From assembly GCA_002320775.1 (NCBI GenBank), contig DCKY01000045.1:1-17134 (forward strand): a stretch of 17,134 nucleotides of DNA, given 5' to 3'. Positions 1 through 6,755 of the stretch are shown piece by piece. The notes beneath the pieces were generated by a model. The model did not search any database and was not told the DNA's origin. It saw only the letters and a program-made list of their open reading frames with translations. The stretch is from Planctomycetes bacterium UBA1662 (GTDB taxonomy: Bacteria; Planctomycetota; UBA8108). The position numbers and the translations under genes are program-made. Numbering within the stretch: position 1 is the first letter of the stretch; each line of letters starts with the position of its first letter.

Positions 1-1775
1 TCCGCCGGAGCTTCGGACTCGGAACCTTCAGCGGCAGGCTCTTCAGCAGGAGCCGCTTCGGCATCACCGTCCGCGGGAGTCTCTACCGCAGCGTCCTCGC
101 CTTCCGCGGCGGGAGCAGCTTCGACGGAACCTCCGCCCTCGACCTCCTTGAGACTGAGACCGATCTTGCGGGCCTCGGGATCAACACGAATGATCTTGAC
201 TGAGACCTTATCCCCCGCATTGACCACCTCCTCAGCCGAACCAATCTTCTGATCGGCCAGCTCTGAGATATGGAGCAATCCTTCGAGATTTTCCTCAAGC
301 TCAACGAAAACACCGAAATTCGTTATCTTGGTCACTGCGCCGGAAACAACCATTCCTACACGGTACTTCTCAGGAATGTCCTTGTCCCAGGGATCCTCCT
401 CAAGCTGCTTGAGCCCGAGAGCGATTCGCTTGCGGTCCTGGTCGACATTGAGAACGATAGCCCGTACGGAATCACCCTTCTGAACGATCTCATTCGGATG
501 GATGACCTTCTTGGTCCAGGACATGTCCGCGACATGCAGCAGGCCATCGATTCCATCTTCGAGCTCGACAAAGGCTCCGTAGTTGGTCAGATTCCGGACA
601 ATACCCTCGATAACTGTTCCAATCGGGAATTTTTCAGCGACGAGATCCCAGGGGTTCTGCTCGACCTGCTTCATGCCGAGAGAGATCTCCTGTTTCTCCT
701 TCTTGATCTCAAGGACAACCACCTCTGCCTCATCGCCAATCGAGACAACCTGGTTGGGATGGTTGATTCGCTTGGTCCAGGACATCTCGGAGATATGTAC
801 GAGACCCTCGACTCCAGGCTCAAGCTGGATGAAGGCGCCGTAGGAGAGCACGTTGACGACTCTTCCCTCCACCCGGCTTCCGACCGGGTACTTCTCCTCG
901 ATATTCGACCAGGGGCTCTCTTCCTTCTGTTTGAGCCCCAGCGAGATACGCTCTTTCTCCTTGTCGACCTTCAGAATCTTAACCTCGATCTCCTCATCAA
1001 TCTTGACGAGATCAGTCGGATGGCTGATACGGCCCCAGCTCATATCTGTGATATGGAGCAGGCCGTCGAGGCCTCCCAGATCTACAAAAGCACCGAACTC
1101 GGTGATGTTCTTGACCACTCCCTTGCGAACCTGGTCGACCTCGATACCCTCGAGAAGCTCCAGCTTCTGGGATTCGCGCTGCTCTTCGATGAGCCGTCGA
1201 CGGGAAACGACGATGTTCATCCGGGCTTCATCTATCTTGATGATCTTGCAGGTCATCTCCTGCCCGATGTATTCGGAGATATCACCAGTACGACGAATGC
1301 CGATCTGGGAAGCGGGCAGGAATACGGGCACGCCAATCTCGATGAGAAGCCCGCCCTTGATCTTCCGGATCACCTTGCCGGTGACCTCGTCGCCTTCCTT
1401 GTTCGTCGCGACAACACGTTCCCAACCGCGCTGACGATCAGCTTTGCGCTTGGAGAGTGCAACCAGGCCATCTTCGTCCTCAACCGACTCCAGGAGGACC
1501 TCGACCTCGTCTCCTATAGTGAGCTCTGAAGCGTTATCGAACTGGTCAAGAGGAACCGCGCCCTCTGACTTATAGCCCACATCGATAATCGCCGAATCAC
1601 CGATGATATTGACGACCTTGCCCTGGATAATCTTATCCTGCTCGAAGCTGCAGACTGATTGTTCGTAGGCCTCTGCAACCTGATCGGCATCAAGGCCCTT
1701 CATGGCCTCGGTTACCTGGGACTCTAATTCTTCTTGTGTAAGATCAAACTGTTTGACTAGGGGATTTACAGACAT
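1..1775 (-). CDS. rpsA: 30S ribosomal protein S1 (3' end outside window)
   Basis: S1 binds single-stranded mRNA on the 30S subunit and helps load messages with weak Shine-Dalgarno sites. Reading the minus strand from ATG at 1773-1775 gives an uninterrupted frame of 591 codons to the window edge with no stop, so the gene is truncated by the window and not broken. Six S1 (OB-fold) domains are visible at roughly residues 45-110, 125-190, 208-280, 290-365, 378-452 and 466-540. The last four carry the typical pattern of YGAF/FGAF followed by GLLHI or GLVHI and then a MSW or similar motif, and each ends in LGLKQ or a close variant. After about residue 542 comes a low-complexity Ala/Glu/Pro tail that E. 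coli S1 (557 residues) lacks. No good Shine-Dalgarno precedes the ATG, as is also true of E. coli rpsA. It lies downstream of cmk on the same strand, a conserved order in Proteobacteria and relatives. Confidence 0.96.
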   Translation of the reverse strand, partial: MSVNPLVKQFDLTQEELESQVTEAMKGLDADQVAEAYEQSVCSFEQDKIIQGKVVNIIGDSAIIDVGYKSEGAVPLDQFDNASELTIGDEVEVLLESVEDEDGLVALSKRKADRQRGWERVVATNKEGDEVTGKVIRKIKGGLLIEIGVPVFLPASQIGIRRTGDISEYIGQEMTCKIIKIDEARMNIVVSRRRLIEEQRESQKLELLEGIEVDQVRKGVVKNITEFGAFVDLGGLDGLLHITDMSWGRISHPTDLVKIDEEIEVKILKVDKEKERISLGLKQKEESPWSNIEEKYPVGSRVEGRVVNVLSYGAFIQLEPGVEGLVHISEMSWTKRINHPNQVVSIGDEAEVVVLEIKKEKQEISLGMKQVEQNPWDLVAEKFPIGTVIEGIVRNLTNYGAFVELEDGIDGLLHVADMSWTKKVIHPNEIVQKGDSVRAIVLNVDQDRKRIALGLKQLEEDPWDKDIPEKYRVGMVVSGAVTKITNFGVFVELEENLEGLLHISELADQKIGSAEEVVNAGDKVSVKIIRVDPEARKIGLSLKEVEGGGSVEAAPAAEGEDAAVETPADGDAEAAPAEEPAAEGSESEAPA

Positions 1776-2069
1776 TTACAAACCGAACCTGGGGAAAATA
1801 CCCTGCAATTCCCGACAGCAAAAAAGCCGGGAAGCGGGGGCTGGGGGTTGATAAAAGAAACACATAGAACGCAAACGGCCAATTCTCTCCGAAACAGGAT
1901 TAAAGACCACAGCAAAATCGCCGCTCAGCTGTGTTTTCTGCGATTTGTGTCCACATCGTTCCGAAAATCAGCCTCCTGCAAGCCCTTCGTGGATAAAAGA
2001 CCAGCAGCAGACCGGATCGACGGGGATGACAGCGCTACCGTTGCCTTTTAGATTTCGCGGCTGGGAAGA
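1776..2069 (-). other. cmk-rpsA spacer, presumed rpsA leader
   Basis: This 294-bp stretch lies between the cmk stop and the rpsA start and codes for nothing convincing in any frame; the small open frames here lack ribosome sites and family features. It is more A/T-rich than the genes on either side and should hold the rpsA promoter and 5' leader. I see no clear -35/-10 pair on the minus strand. The one strong structure is the hairpin at 1809-1833, listed separately. Confidence 0.6.
1809..1833 (-). promoter_or_regulatory. rpsA leader hairpin with U-rich loop
   Basis: On the minus-strand RNA the arms UUCCCGGC and GUCGGGAA pair over 8 bp with one G-U wobble, around a 9-nt loop that starts with six U. 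On plus-strand RNA the same position would be an A-C mismatch, so the fold favours the rpsA transcript. It sits 33 nt upstream of the rpsA start. E. coli rpsA has a structured leader without a strong Shine-Dalgarno and is repressed by its own product, so a comparable role is a reasonable inference. The U-run is in the loop and not after the stem, so this is not a normal intrinsic terminator. Confidence 0.5.
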
Positions 2070-2783
2070 TCAGGTAGAGCGTTTTTTCTCTACTTCGCCC
2101 ACAAGAAAATCGATCGTCTGCTCAACAGTCCAGTCATCGGTGCAGACCCTGATGGCCCCCTCGGGTTCAATCAAGGGTGAATCGACACGGTTCCTGTCCC
2201 GGCTGTCGCGGGACTCGATCGCCTCGCGGATCTCCTCATAGGTCGAAGAATCCCCAGTCCCATCTCGCTCACGGAAGCGGCGGCGAGCTCTCTCCTCGGA
2301 GCTCGCATCGAGATAGAACTTCAGGTCTGCATCGCGAAAAACGACGCTCCCCATATCCCTGCCCTCAGCCACCACCCCCGCCTGCCGGACGCAGCTTCGC
2401 TGCAAACCAAGCAGGCCGGCGCGATATTCCCCATCATCCGCAACTCGCCAGATATTGGAGGTCACCTCTGAACTCTTCAGGCTGCCGGATATCTCCCGCT
2501 CTCCGATGAAAACAAGAGTCCTGCCGCTATCATCCCCCTCCCCGGGCGGAGCCTCATCCCTGAAGGTAAGCTGAAGATCGCCTATCATCTCGAGAATATC
2601 GTCCCGCCGCTCGAACATCTCCTCGATGGCGCAGCCTTCAGCGGCCGCCCGCTCTATAACCAGCAGGGTGACCGCCCTGTAGATGAAGCCTGAGTTCAGA
2701 TAGGGCAATCCCAGACGTCTTGCGACGATCCTGGCCACAGTGCTCTTGCCCGCCCCAGCAGGTCCGTCAATAGTGATAATCAT
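2070..2783 (-). CDS. cmk: cytidylate kinase
   Basis: Phosphorylates CMP and dCMP with ATP to the diphosphates in the cytosol, salvaging pyrimidine nucleotides released by RNA turnover and lipid synthesis. The 237-residue product starts MIITIDGPAGAGKST, the P-loop of the family (residues 6-14). The YLNSGFIYRAVT segment that follows corresponds to the conserved substrate region, and the later GRDMGSVVF (usually GRDIGTVVF) with the arginine-rich lid ERARRRFRERD is also characteristic. Length is normal for a bacterial Cmk (about 220-230). The ATG at 2781-2783 has an AGGGG Shine-Dalgarno at 2793-2797, with a 9-nt spacer. It lies between larE, 119 bp upstream, and rpsA downstream on the same strand. 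No intrinsic terminator is visible on either side. Confidence 0.96.
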   Translation of the reverse strand: MIITIDGPAGAGKSTVARIVARRLGLPYLNSGFIYRAVTLLVIERAAAEGCAIEEMFERRDDILEMIGDLQLTFRDEAPPGEGDDSGRTLVFIGEREISGSLKSSEVTSNIWRVADDGEYRAGLLGLQRSCVRQAGVVAEGRDMGSVVFRDADLKFYLDASSEERARRRFRERDGTGDSSTYEEIREAIESRDSRDRNRVDSPLIEPEGAIRVCTDDWTVEQTIDFLVGEVEKKRST

Positions 2784-2902
2784 GCCCGTTCACCCCTGAC
2801 AGCGGGCCCGGAACCCCGCGTTTGATTTACCGGTCTATTTCGGAGCGAGACTTTAACACCCGCGCCAGGGCCGAAGCAAAAATAAACGAGCCTTCCTTCC
2901 TT

Positions 2903-3817
2903 TCAACTGAAGGCTCCATCTCCTTCCCTTCGCCTTGACGGCTCGAGGGTTACGACCTCGGTAAAGCCGACATCCGTTCCGCCCTTCTCCAGCGCCCTGT
3001 TAAGATTGCCCGAGCGGTAGCCATCCGGGTCCACCGTGACCGAACGGAAGCCCAGCTTCCCACCCTCGGACTCAACCTTCGTAAACACCGAGACCTCCCT
3101 GAGCTCTTCCACGCGCTCCAGGGGAACCTCGATCTTCGCAACATCTCCATAGTGACGCACCCGCCGAATCTCAAAGCCCAGCACCGAGAGCAACTCCTCA
3201 AGGGCCTCGACCTGGCGCAGTTTCTCCTTCGTCACCTCGGCGCCATATGGAATCCGCGAGGAGAGACAGGGCGCGGCGGGCTTATCCCACGTCGGCAAGC
3301 CAAGAAGCCGGGAGAGGACTCTGATGTCATCCTTAACGAGCCCGGCCTCCATCAGCGGACTGCGAACCCCCTGCTCATTGCGGGCCTTCATTCCAGGTCG
3401 ATAATCGCCCACATCCCCGGCGTGGCTCCCATCCAGCACCCAGGGGATCCCCTCCCGGGCGGCAAAGCTGCGTACCTCGTTAAACAATTCCGTTTTACAG
3501 TGGTAGCACCGGTCCGGCCCATTGCGCCTGTAGAGAGGATTCTCATACTCATGCGTCTCGATGACCGAGAGGGAAAAACCCTGCTGACAAGCGAGTTCCC
3601 GGGCTGCCTCGAGCTCGTTTCGATCAAGGCTCTCGGACACAGCCAGCACCCCGTGCGCGTCTTCACCAAGAACCGCAGTGGCTACCTTCAGCAGAAAGGC
3701 GCTGTCGACCCCTCCCGAATAGGCGATGGCGACCGATCCCATCCCCTTGAGAATAGAGGAAAGCCGTGCGAGCTCCGGCTCAGATCTGATCAATTCAATC
3801 ACTGCGGCTTCTGGCAT
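2903..3817 (-). CDS. larE: ATP-dependent sacrificial sulfur transferase LarE
   Basis: LarE adenylates and sulfurates pyridinium dicarboxylate precursors during synthesis of the nickel-pincer (NPN) cofactor of lactate racemase and related enzymes. The 304-residue product has the PP-loop ATP-binding motif SGGVDS (residues 34-39), the family motif RCYHCK (Cys104 and Cys107), and the segment PAAPCLSSRIPYG, whose Cys184 corresponds to the sulfur-donating cysteine 176 of Lactiplantibacillus LarE. Three such cysteines recall LarE forms reported to bind a [4Fe-4S] cluster and catalyse repeatedly instead of sacrificing their own cysteine; which type this is remains inference. Length matches the family (about 270-300). 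The ATG at 3815-3817 has no clear Shine-Dalgarno, but no later start is plausible. larA, larB and larC are not in the window. It is divergent from plsY and upstream of cmk. Confidence 0.92.
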   Translation of the reverse strand: MPEAAVIELIRSEPELARLSSILKGMGSVAIAYSGGVDSAFLLKVATAVLGEDAHGVLAVSESLDRNELEAARELACQQGFSLSVIETHEYENPLYRRNGPDRCYHCKTELFNEVRSFAAREGIPWVLDGSHAGDVGDYRPGMKARNEQGVRSPLMEAGLVKDDIRVLSRLLGLPTWDKPAAPCLSSRIPYGAEVTKEKLRQVEALEELLSVLGFEIRRVRHYGDVAKIEVPLERVEELREVSVFTKVESEGGKLGFRSVTVDPDGYRSGNLNRALEKGGTDVGFTEVVTLEPSRRREGDGAFS

Positions 3818-3876
3818 ACGCTTATGCTATCAGGGGCAGGAAGCGGATGAAAGACCGAGGCATCCCGCCGCCGCCG

Positions 3877-3905
3877 CTGGATAATCGCTCAAGCCGGAAT
3901 ATAAT
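3877..3905 (+). promoter_or_regulatory. putative promoter of plsY-gpsA
   Basis: A perfect TATAAT lies at 3900-3905 in the divergent larE/plsY spacer. The hexamer 17 bp upstream (3877-3882, CTGGAT) matches the -35 consensus poorly. Transcription would begin near 3912, about 40 nt before the chosen plsY start. The overlapping sequence reads TATATT on the minus strand, so the same spot could also serve larE. The -10 match is seen directly; promoter activity is inferred. Confidence 0.45.
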
Positions 3906-3952
3906 GCGCTGGCATCGTTTGAATCCATATGGAAAACGACACCACAGGACAG

Positions 3953-4642
3953 ATGAACGATTTCTTCCACAACCTGGACGCCTCCTGCTCCCTGCTGATA
4001 GCTGGAGCCTACCTGCTGGGCAGCATTCCCTTTGGCCTGCTGATTGGAAAAGCCCACGGCGTCGACATCCGCGAGCAGGGCAGCGGTAATATAGGGGCGA
4101 CCAATCTGGGCCGCGCGCTCGGAAAAAGATGGGCCTTCGCAGCCTTCCTGCTCGACTTTGCCAAGGGAATAGTCCCCGTCCTCATCGCCGGTAAGCTTCT
4201 CGGAGCCGAATCCTCATGGCAGGATACGGTACCCATTCTCGCAGGAACCGCCTCGATCCTTGGACACACCTTTCCGATCTTCCTTAGATTCAAAGGCGGC
4301 AAGGGAGTCGCCACAACCTTTGGCGTCATCGCGGCTGTGGCGCTGCCGGCGGCCCTGGCGGCAGGGCTTGTCTGGATCATCCTGTACCTCGCCACCAGGA
4401 CAGTCTCCATCGCCTCCCTGGCAGCGGGGATCACCCTTCCCCTGGGAACCTGCTTACTGGACCCACCCACCCCCTTTTCCGCCCGCCTCGTATTTTCAAT
4501 AGCGGTTGCCTGCCTGATCTTCATTCGACATCGTAAGAACATCTCCCGTATCCTGCGGGGCAAAGAGCACACCTTTAAAAAGAAGACGAGTGACGGTCCT
4601 GCCGCGGAAAAAAACGGCGGAGGGAGAGACGCTCAGCCATGA
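3953..4642 (+). CDS. plsY: glycerol-3-phosphate acyltransferase PlsY
   Basis: Inner-membrane enzyme that transfers the acyl group of acyl-phosphate to sn-glycerol-3-phosphate, the first step of phospholipid synthesis in most bacteria. All three PlsY motifs are visible: GSGNIGATN near the N-terminus, FRFKGGKGVATT in the middle, and RHRKNISRILRGKE near the C-terminus. Between them lie several hydrophobic membrane segments, starting with LLIAGAYLLGSIPFG. I chose ATG 3953 (229 residues) because AGGA at 3946-3949 precedes it, although with a short 3-nt spacer. ATG 3929 in the same frame adds eight residues but has no Shine-Dalgarno. The last bases overlap gpsA by 4 nt (ATGA), so the two are translationally coupled. 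The polar Lys-rich tail of about 30 residues is slightly long for the family. Confidence 0.95.
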   Translation: MNDFFHNLDASCSLLIAGAYLLGSIPFGLLIGKAHGVDIREQGSGNIGATNLGRALGKRWAFAAFLLDFAKGIVPVLIAGKLLGAESSWQDTVPILAGTASILGHTFPIFLRFKGGKGVATTFGVIAAVALPAALAAGLVWIILYLATRTVSIASLAAGITLPLGTCLLDPPTPFSARLVFSIAVACLIFIRHRKNISRILRGKEHTFKKKTSDGPAAEKNGGGRDAQP

Positions 4643-5643
4643 CAGAAACGACCAACACCCCCATCCTCGTGCTGGGAAATGGCGGCTGGGGAACAGCCAT
4701 CTCGATCGTCCTGAGATCCAACGGGCACGATGTCAGGGTCTGGGGGCATGATGCCGCCTACTGCGATGAGATCGAGAGCTCCCGTGAAAACAGGAAGTAC
4801 CTGGCGGGAGTCACCATCCCCGAAGGAATCGTCTTCAGCTCAGATATTGCCGAGCTGGCGACCGGAGTCGAGACCGTATTTTCGGTGGTTCCCACGCAAT
4901 TCCTGCGAGCCACCTTAGAGGAGCTCCGCGGAAGACTTCCCGCAGCCGGCATCTACATCTCCTGCTCAAAGGGCTTCGAGCGTGAAACCCTGGAGCTACC
5001 CTCGGCCATCATCTCGTCGTTTTTCCCCGAATGCAGGATCTCCGTCCTGAGCGGGCCGAGCCATGCAGAGGAGGTCTCGCTGGGCCTGCCCACAACCGTG
5101 GTGGTCGGCTGTGGAGACGAGACTCTCTGCTCGAAAATCCAGCAGATCATCAGCTCCAGGAGCTTCCGGGTATACACCAGCCCCGACATCAGGGGAGTCG
5201 AGGTGGCAGGAGCATCGAAAAACGTGATCGCACTGGCGGCGGGAATCTCAGACGGGCTGGGCTACGGAGACAATGCCAGGGCAGCCCTGGTCTGCAGAGG
5301 AGCCAGCGAGGTAACCCGACTCGGCGCGGCGCTCGAATGCAGCAGGGAGACCTTCGCAGGCCTCTCCGGAATCGGCGACCTGGTAGCCACCTGCACCAGC
5401 CAGCACTCGCGCAACCACGCCGTTGGCAGGCGTATAGGAGAGGGCGAATCGCTCGATGACATCCTCGCCTCAAGTGAAAAGGTAGCGGAGGGAGTCGAGA
5501 CGACCCGCTCGATGCATCAATTGTCACAGAAAATCAATGTCGAGCTGCCGATCACGACCGAAGTCTACCAGGTTCTCTTTGAGGGCAAGACTCCCGCTTC
5601 GGCCGTCGCGGATCTCATGGGAAGAGAGCTGAAACGGGAATGA
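4639..5643 (+). CDS. gpsA: glycerol-3-phosphate dehydrogenase [NAD(P)+]
   Basis: Cytosolic enzyme that reduces dihydroxyacetone phosphate to sn-glycerol-3-phosphate, the substrate of PlsY encoded just upstream. The 334-residue product has the Rossmann dinucleotide site VLGNGGWGTA near residue 11, the SCSKGFE segment near 112, and the signature GASKNVIALAAGISDGLGYG with its catalytic lysine. GDNARAAL follows, and GLSGIGDLVATCTS lies further on, all typical of GpsA. Length matches E. coli GpsA (339). The start is fixed by the ATGA overlap with plsY, and a purine-rich GGAGGGAGAG stretch lies just before it. The two genes form a small operon supplying lysophosphatidic acid. Confidence 0.97.
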   Translation: MTETTNTPILVLGNGGWGTAISIVLRSNGHDVRVWGHDAAYCDEIESSRENRKYLAGVTIPEGIVFSSDIAELATGVETVFSVVPTQFLRATLEELRGRLPAAGIYISCSKGFERETLELPSAIISSFFPECRISVLSGPSHAEEVSLGLPTTVVVGCGDETLCSKIQQIISSRSFRVYTSPDIRGVEVAGASKNVIALAAGISDGLGYGDNARAALVCRGASEVTRLGAALECSRETFAGLSGIGDLVATCTSQHSRNHAVGRRIGEGESLDDILASSEKVAEGVETTRSMHQLSQKINVELPITTEVYQVLFEGKTPASAVADLMGRELKRE

Positions 5644-5716
5644 TCCGCCTGTCGGAACTCTCAGGATTCCGCTGGATGCGGCCCCCTTCCCTACTCATTC
5701 TGCAAAGGACACCCCA

Positions 5717-5737
5717 GTGAAGCCAAGACTGCCATGA
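5717..5737 (+). CDS. possible six-codon leader ORF coupled to fdhD
   Basis: AAAGGA at 5704-5709 is the only good Shine-Dalgarno in the gpsA-fdhD spacer. It is too far from the fdhD ATG (24 nt) but ideally placed (7-nt spacer) for GTG at 5717. That GTG opens a frame of six codons (M-K-P-R-L-P) whose TGA stop overlaps the fdhD start as ATGA. The bases are seen directly; that this peptide is made and couples fdhD translation is inference. It could be chance. Confidence 0.3.
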   Translation: MKPRLP

Positions 5738-6642
5738 GTGCGAACGACGACCCAACTCCATCCGAAGCCCACTGCGACGGCGCGGTAAAATCCGAGGTCC
5801 ATCGGTTTGACGGAACGTTCATCGAACCCGAGACCGACCAGGTCGTGGTCGAAGAACCCCTCGAGATACGCGTCAATTCGAAGGCCTTCTCGACCCTCAT
5901 GCGGACTCCCGGAAACGATGAAGACCTGGCAATCGGATTGCTCTACGCCGAAGGCGTCATCGACTCACGTGCGGACATTGGCGCTTTGTCGCTACATGGA
6001 GAAAATGCGCTTGCAGGAGGCGAGACCGCAGCAGGCCTCCGGCCGGACGACACCCTGCTAAACACTGCCGACCTGCTGCATTCGGACCCAAACAGAACCA
6101 TCACTTCTCCCTCCCGCCAGGGCTCGTCCATGTCTAGCTGCGGCGTGTGCGGAAAGCGAAGCATCAGCGAGGCCATGGCGCTCACGCCTCCGCCGGCGCG
6201 GGAGCCGGCCCCGGAGCCCTGGCTTTCACCCGAACTCATCGGACTGCTTCCGAAACGGATGGAGCCGCGCCAGGAATTATTCCACCGCACCGGAGCCCTG
6301 CACGCCGCTGGACTATTCGATCCGGAGGGAGAGATCATCTTCCTGCGCGAGGACATCGGCCGTCACAATGCCGTCGACAAAACAATAGGGGCCGCCCTGC
6401 TCGAGGATTTCCTCCCGCTGAACAGATGTGTCCTGCAGGTGAGCGGGCGAGTGAGCTTCGAGATCGTCCAGAAGGCCTATCGCGCCGGTATCCCGGCCAT
6501 CGTCTCGGTCTCGGGAGTCTCGAGCCTCTCGATCAATATGGCCCGCACGATCGGCATGACCTTAGCCGGCTTTGTCAGAGATGGAAAATACAGTCTCTAC
6601 TCCAGAGGCAATTGCCTGCTGAATTCACCTCCGCAGGGCTGA
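5734..6642 (+). CDS. fdhD: formate dehydrogenase accessory sulfurtransferase FdhD
   Basis: FdhD carries sulfur from the cysteine desulfurase IscS to the bis-MGD molybdenum cofactor, a step needed for active formate dehydrogenase. The 302-residue product has the redox/sulfur-transfer motif SSCGVCGK with Cys136 and Cys139, matching the CxxC of E. coli FdhD. The C-terminal half has REDIGRHNAVDKTIGAAL followed by QVSGRVSFEIVQKA, both diagnostic. It is slightly longer than E. coli FdhD (277), with a polar N-terminal extension and an insert before the CxxC. The ATG lacks its own Shine-Dalgarno; see the leader ORF at 5717. No formate dehydrogenase or molybdenum-cofactor gene is in the window, so its client enzyme must be encoded elsewhere. 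Confidence 0.95.
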   Translation: MSANDDPTPSEAHCDGAVKSEVHRFDGTFIEPETDQVVVEEPLEIRVNSKAFSTLMRTPGNDEDLAIGLLYAEGVIDSRADIGALSLHGENALAGGETAAGLRPDDTLLNTADLLHSDPNRTITSPSRQGSSMSSCGVCGKRSISEAMALTPPPAREPAPEPWLSPELIGLLPKRMEPRQELFHRTGALHAAGLFDPEGEIIFLREDIGRHNAVDKTIGAALLEDFLPLNRCVLQVSGRVSFEIVQKAYRAGIPAIVSVSGVSSLSINMARTIGMTLAGFVRDGKYSLYSRGNCLLNSPPQG

Positions 6643-6662
6643 TGGAATCCTAGTTGCAAATT

Positions 6663-6692
6663 GACTGTTGAATACCCACAATCACCACAGTC
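6663..6692 (+). repeat. inverted repeat upstream of pdxS
   Basis: GACTGT at 6663-6668 and ACAGTC at 6687-6692 are perfect inverted arms separated by 18 bp, in the 113-bp spacer between fdhD and pdxS. The spacing of about two helical turns between arm centres would suit a dimeric DNA-binding protein, or the pair could form a weak RNA hairpin ending fdhD transcription. No U-run follows. A TTGACT hexamer overlaps the left arm, but I see no matching -10. Confidence 0.3.
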
Positions 6693-6755
6693 TGAGGAAA
6701 TGAGAAGGGTCATTACTTATTTTTCCGACCGTTTTTTGGCTATCGAGGTCCACTG

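Noticed and set aside
270..1529. A 419-codon open frame on the plus strand opposite rpsA
   Set aside because: It mirrors the rpsA reading frame on the other strand, has no Shine-Dalgarno or recognisable domain, and the minus-strand frame is clearly S1. It reflects codon bias.
1848..2051. Small plus-strand frame in the cmk-rpsA spacer
   Set aside because: No Shine-Dalgarno, no domain-like composition, and it lies in the expected rpsA leader.
3152..3850. A 232-codon plus-strand frame opposite larE
   Set aside because: It lies opposite intact LarE motifs and has no recognisable features of its own.
5669..5681. Short stem CCGC/GCGG after gpsA as a terminator
   Set aside because: Only 4 bp with no U-run; too weak to call.
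2903..6642. larE and fdhD as one sulfur-transfer gene cluster
   Set aside because: They are on opposite strands with plsY-gpsA between them and serve different cofactors; nothing in the sequence links them.
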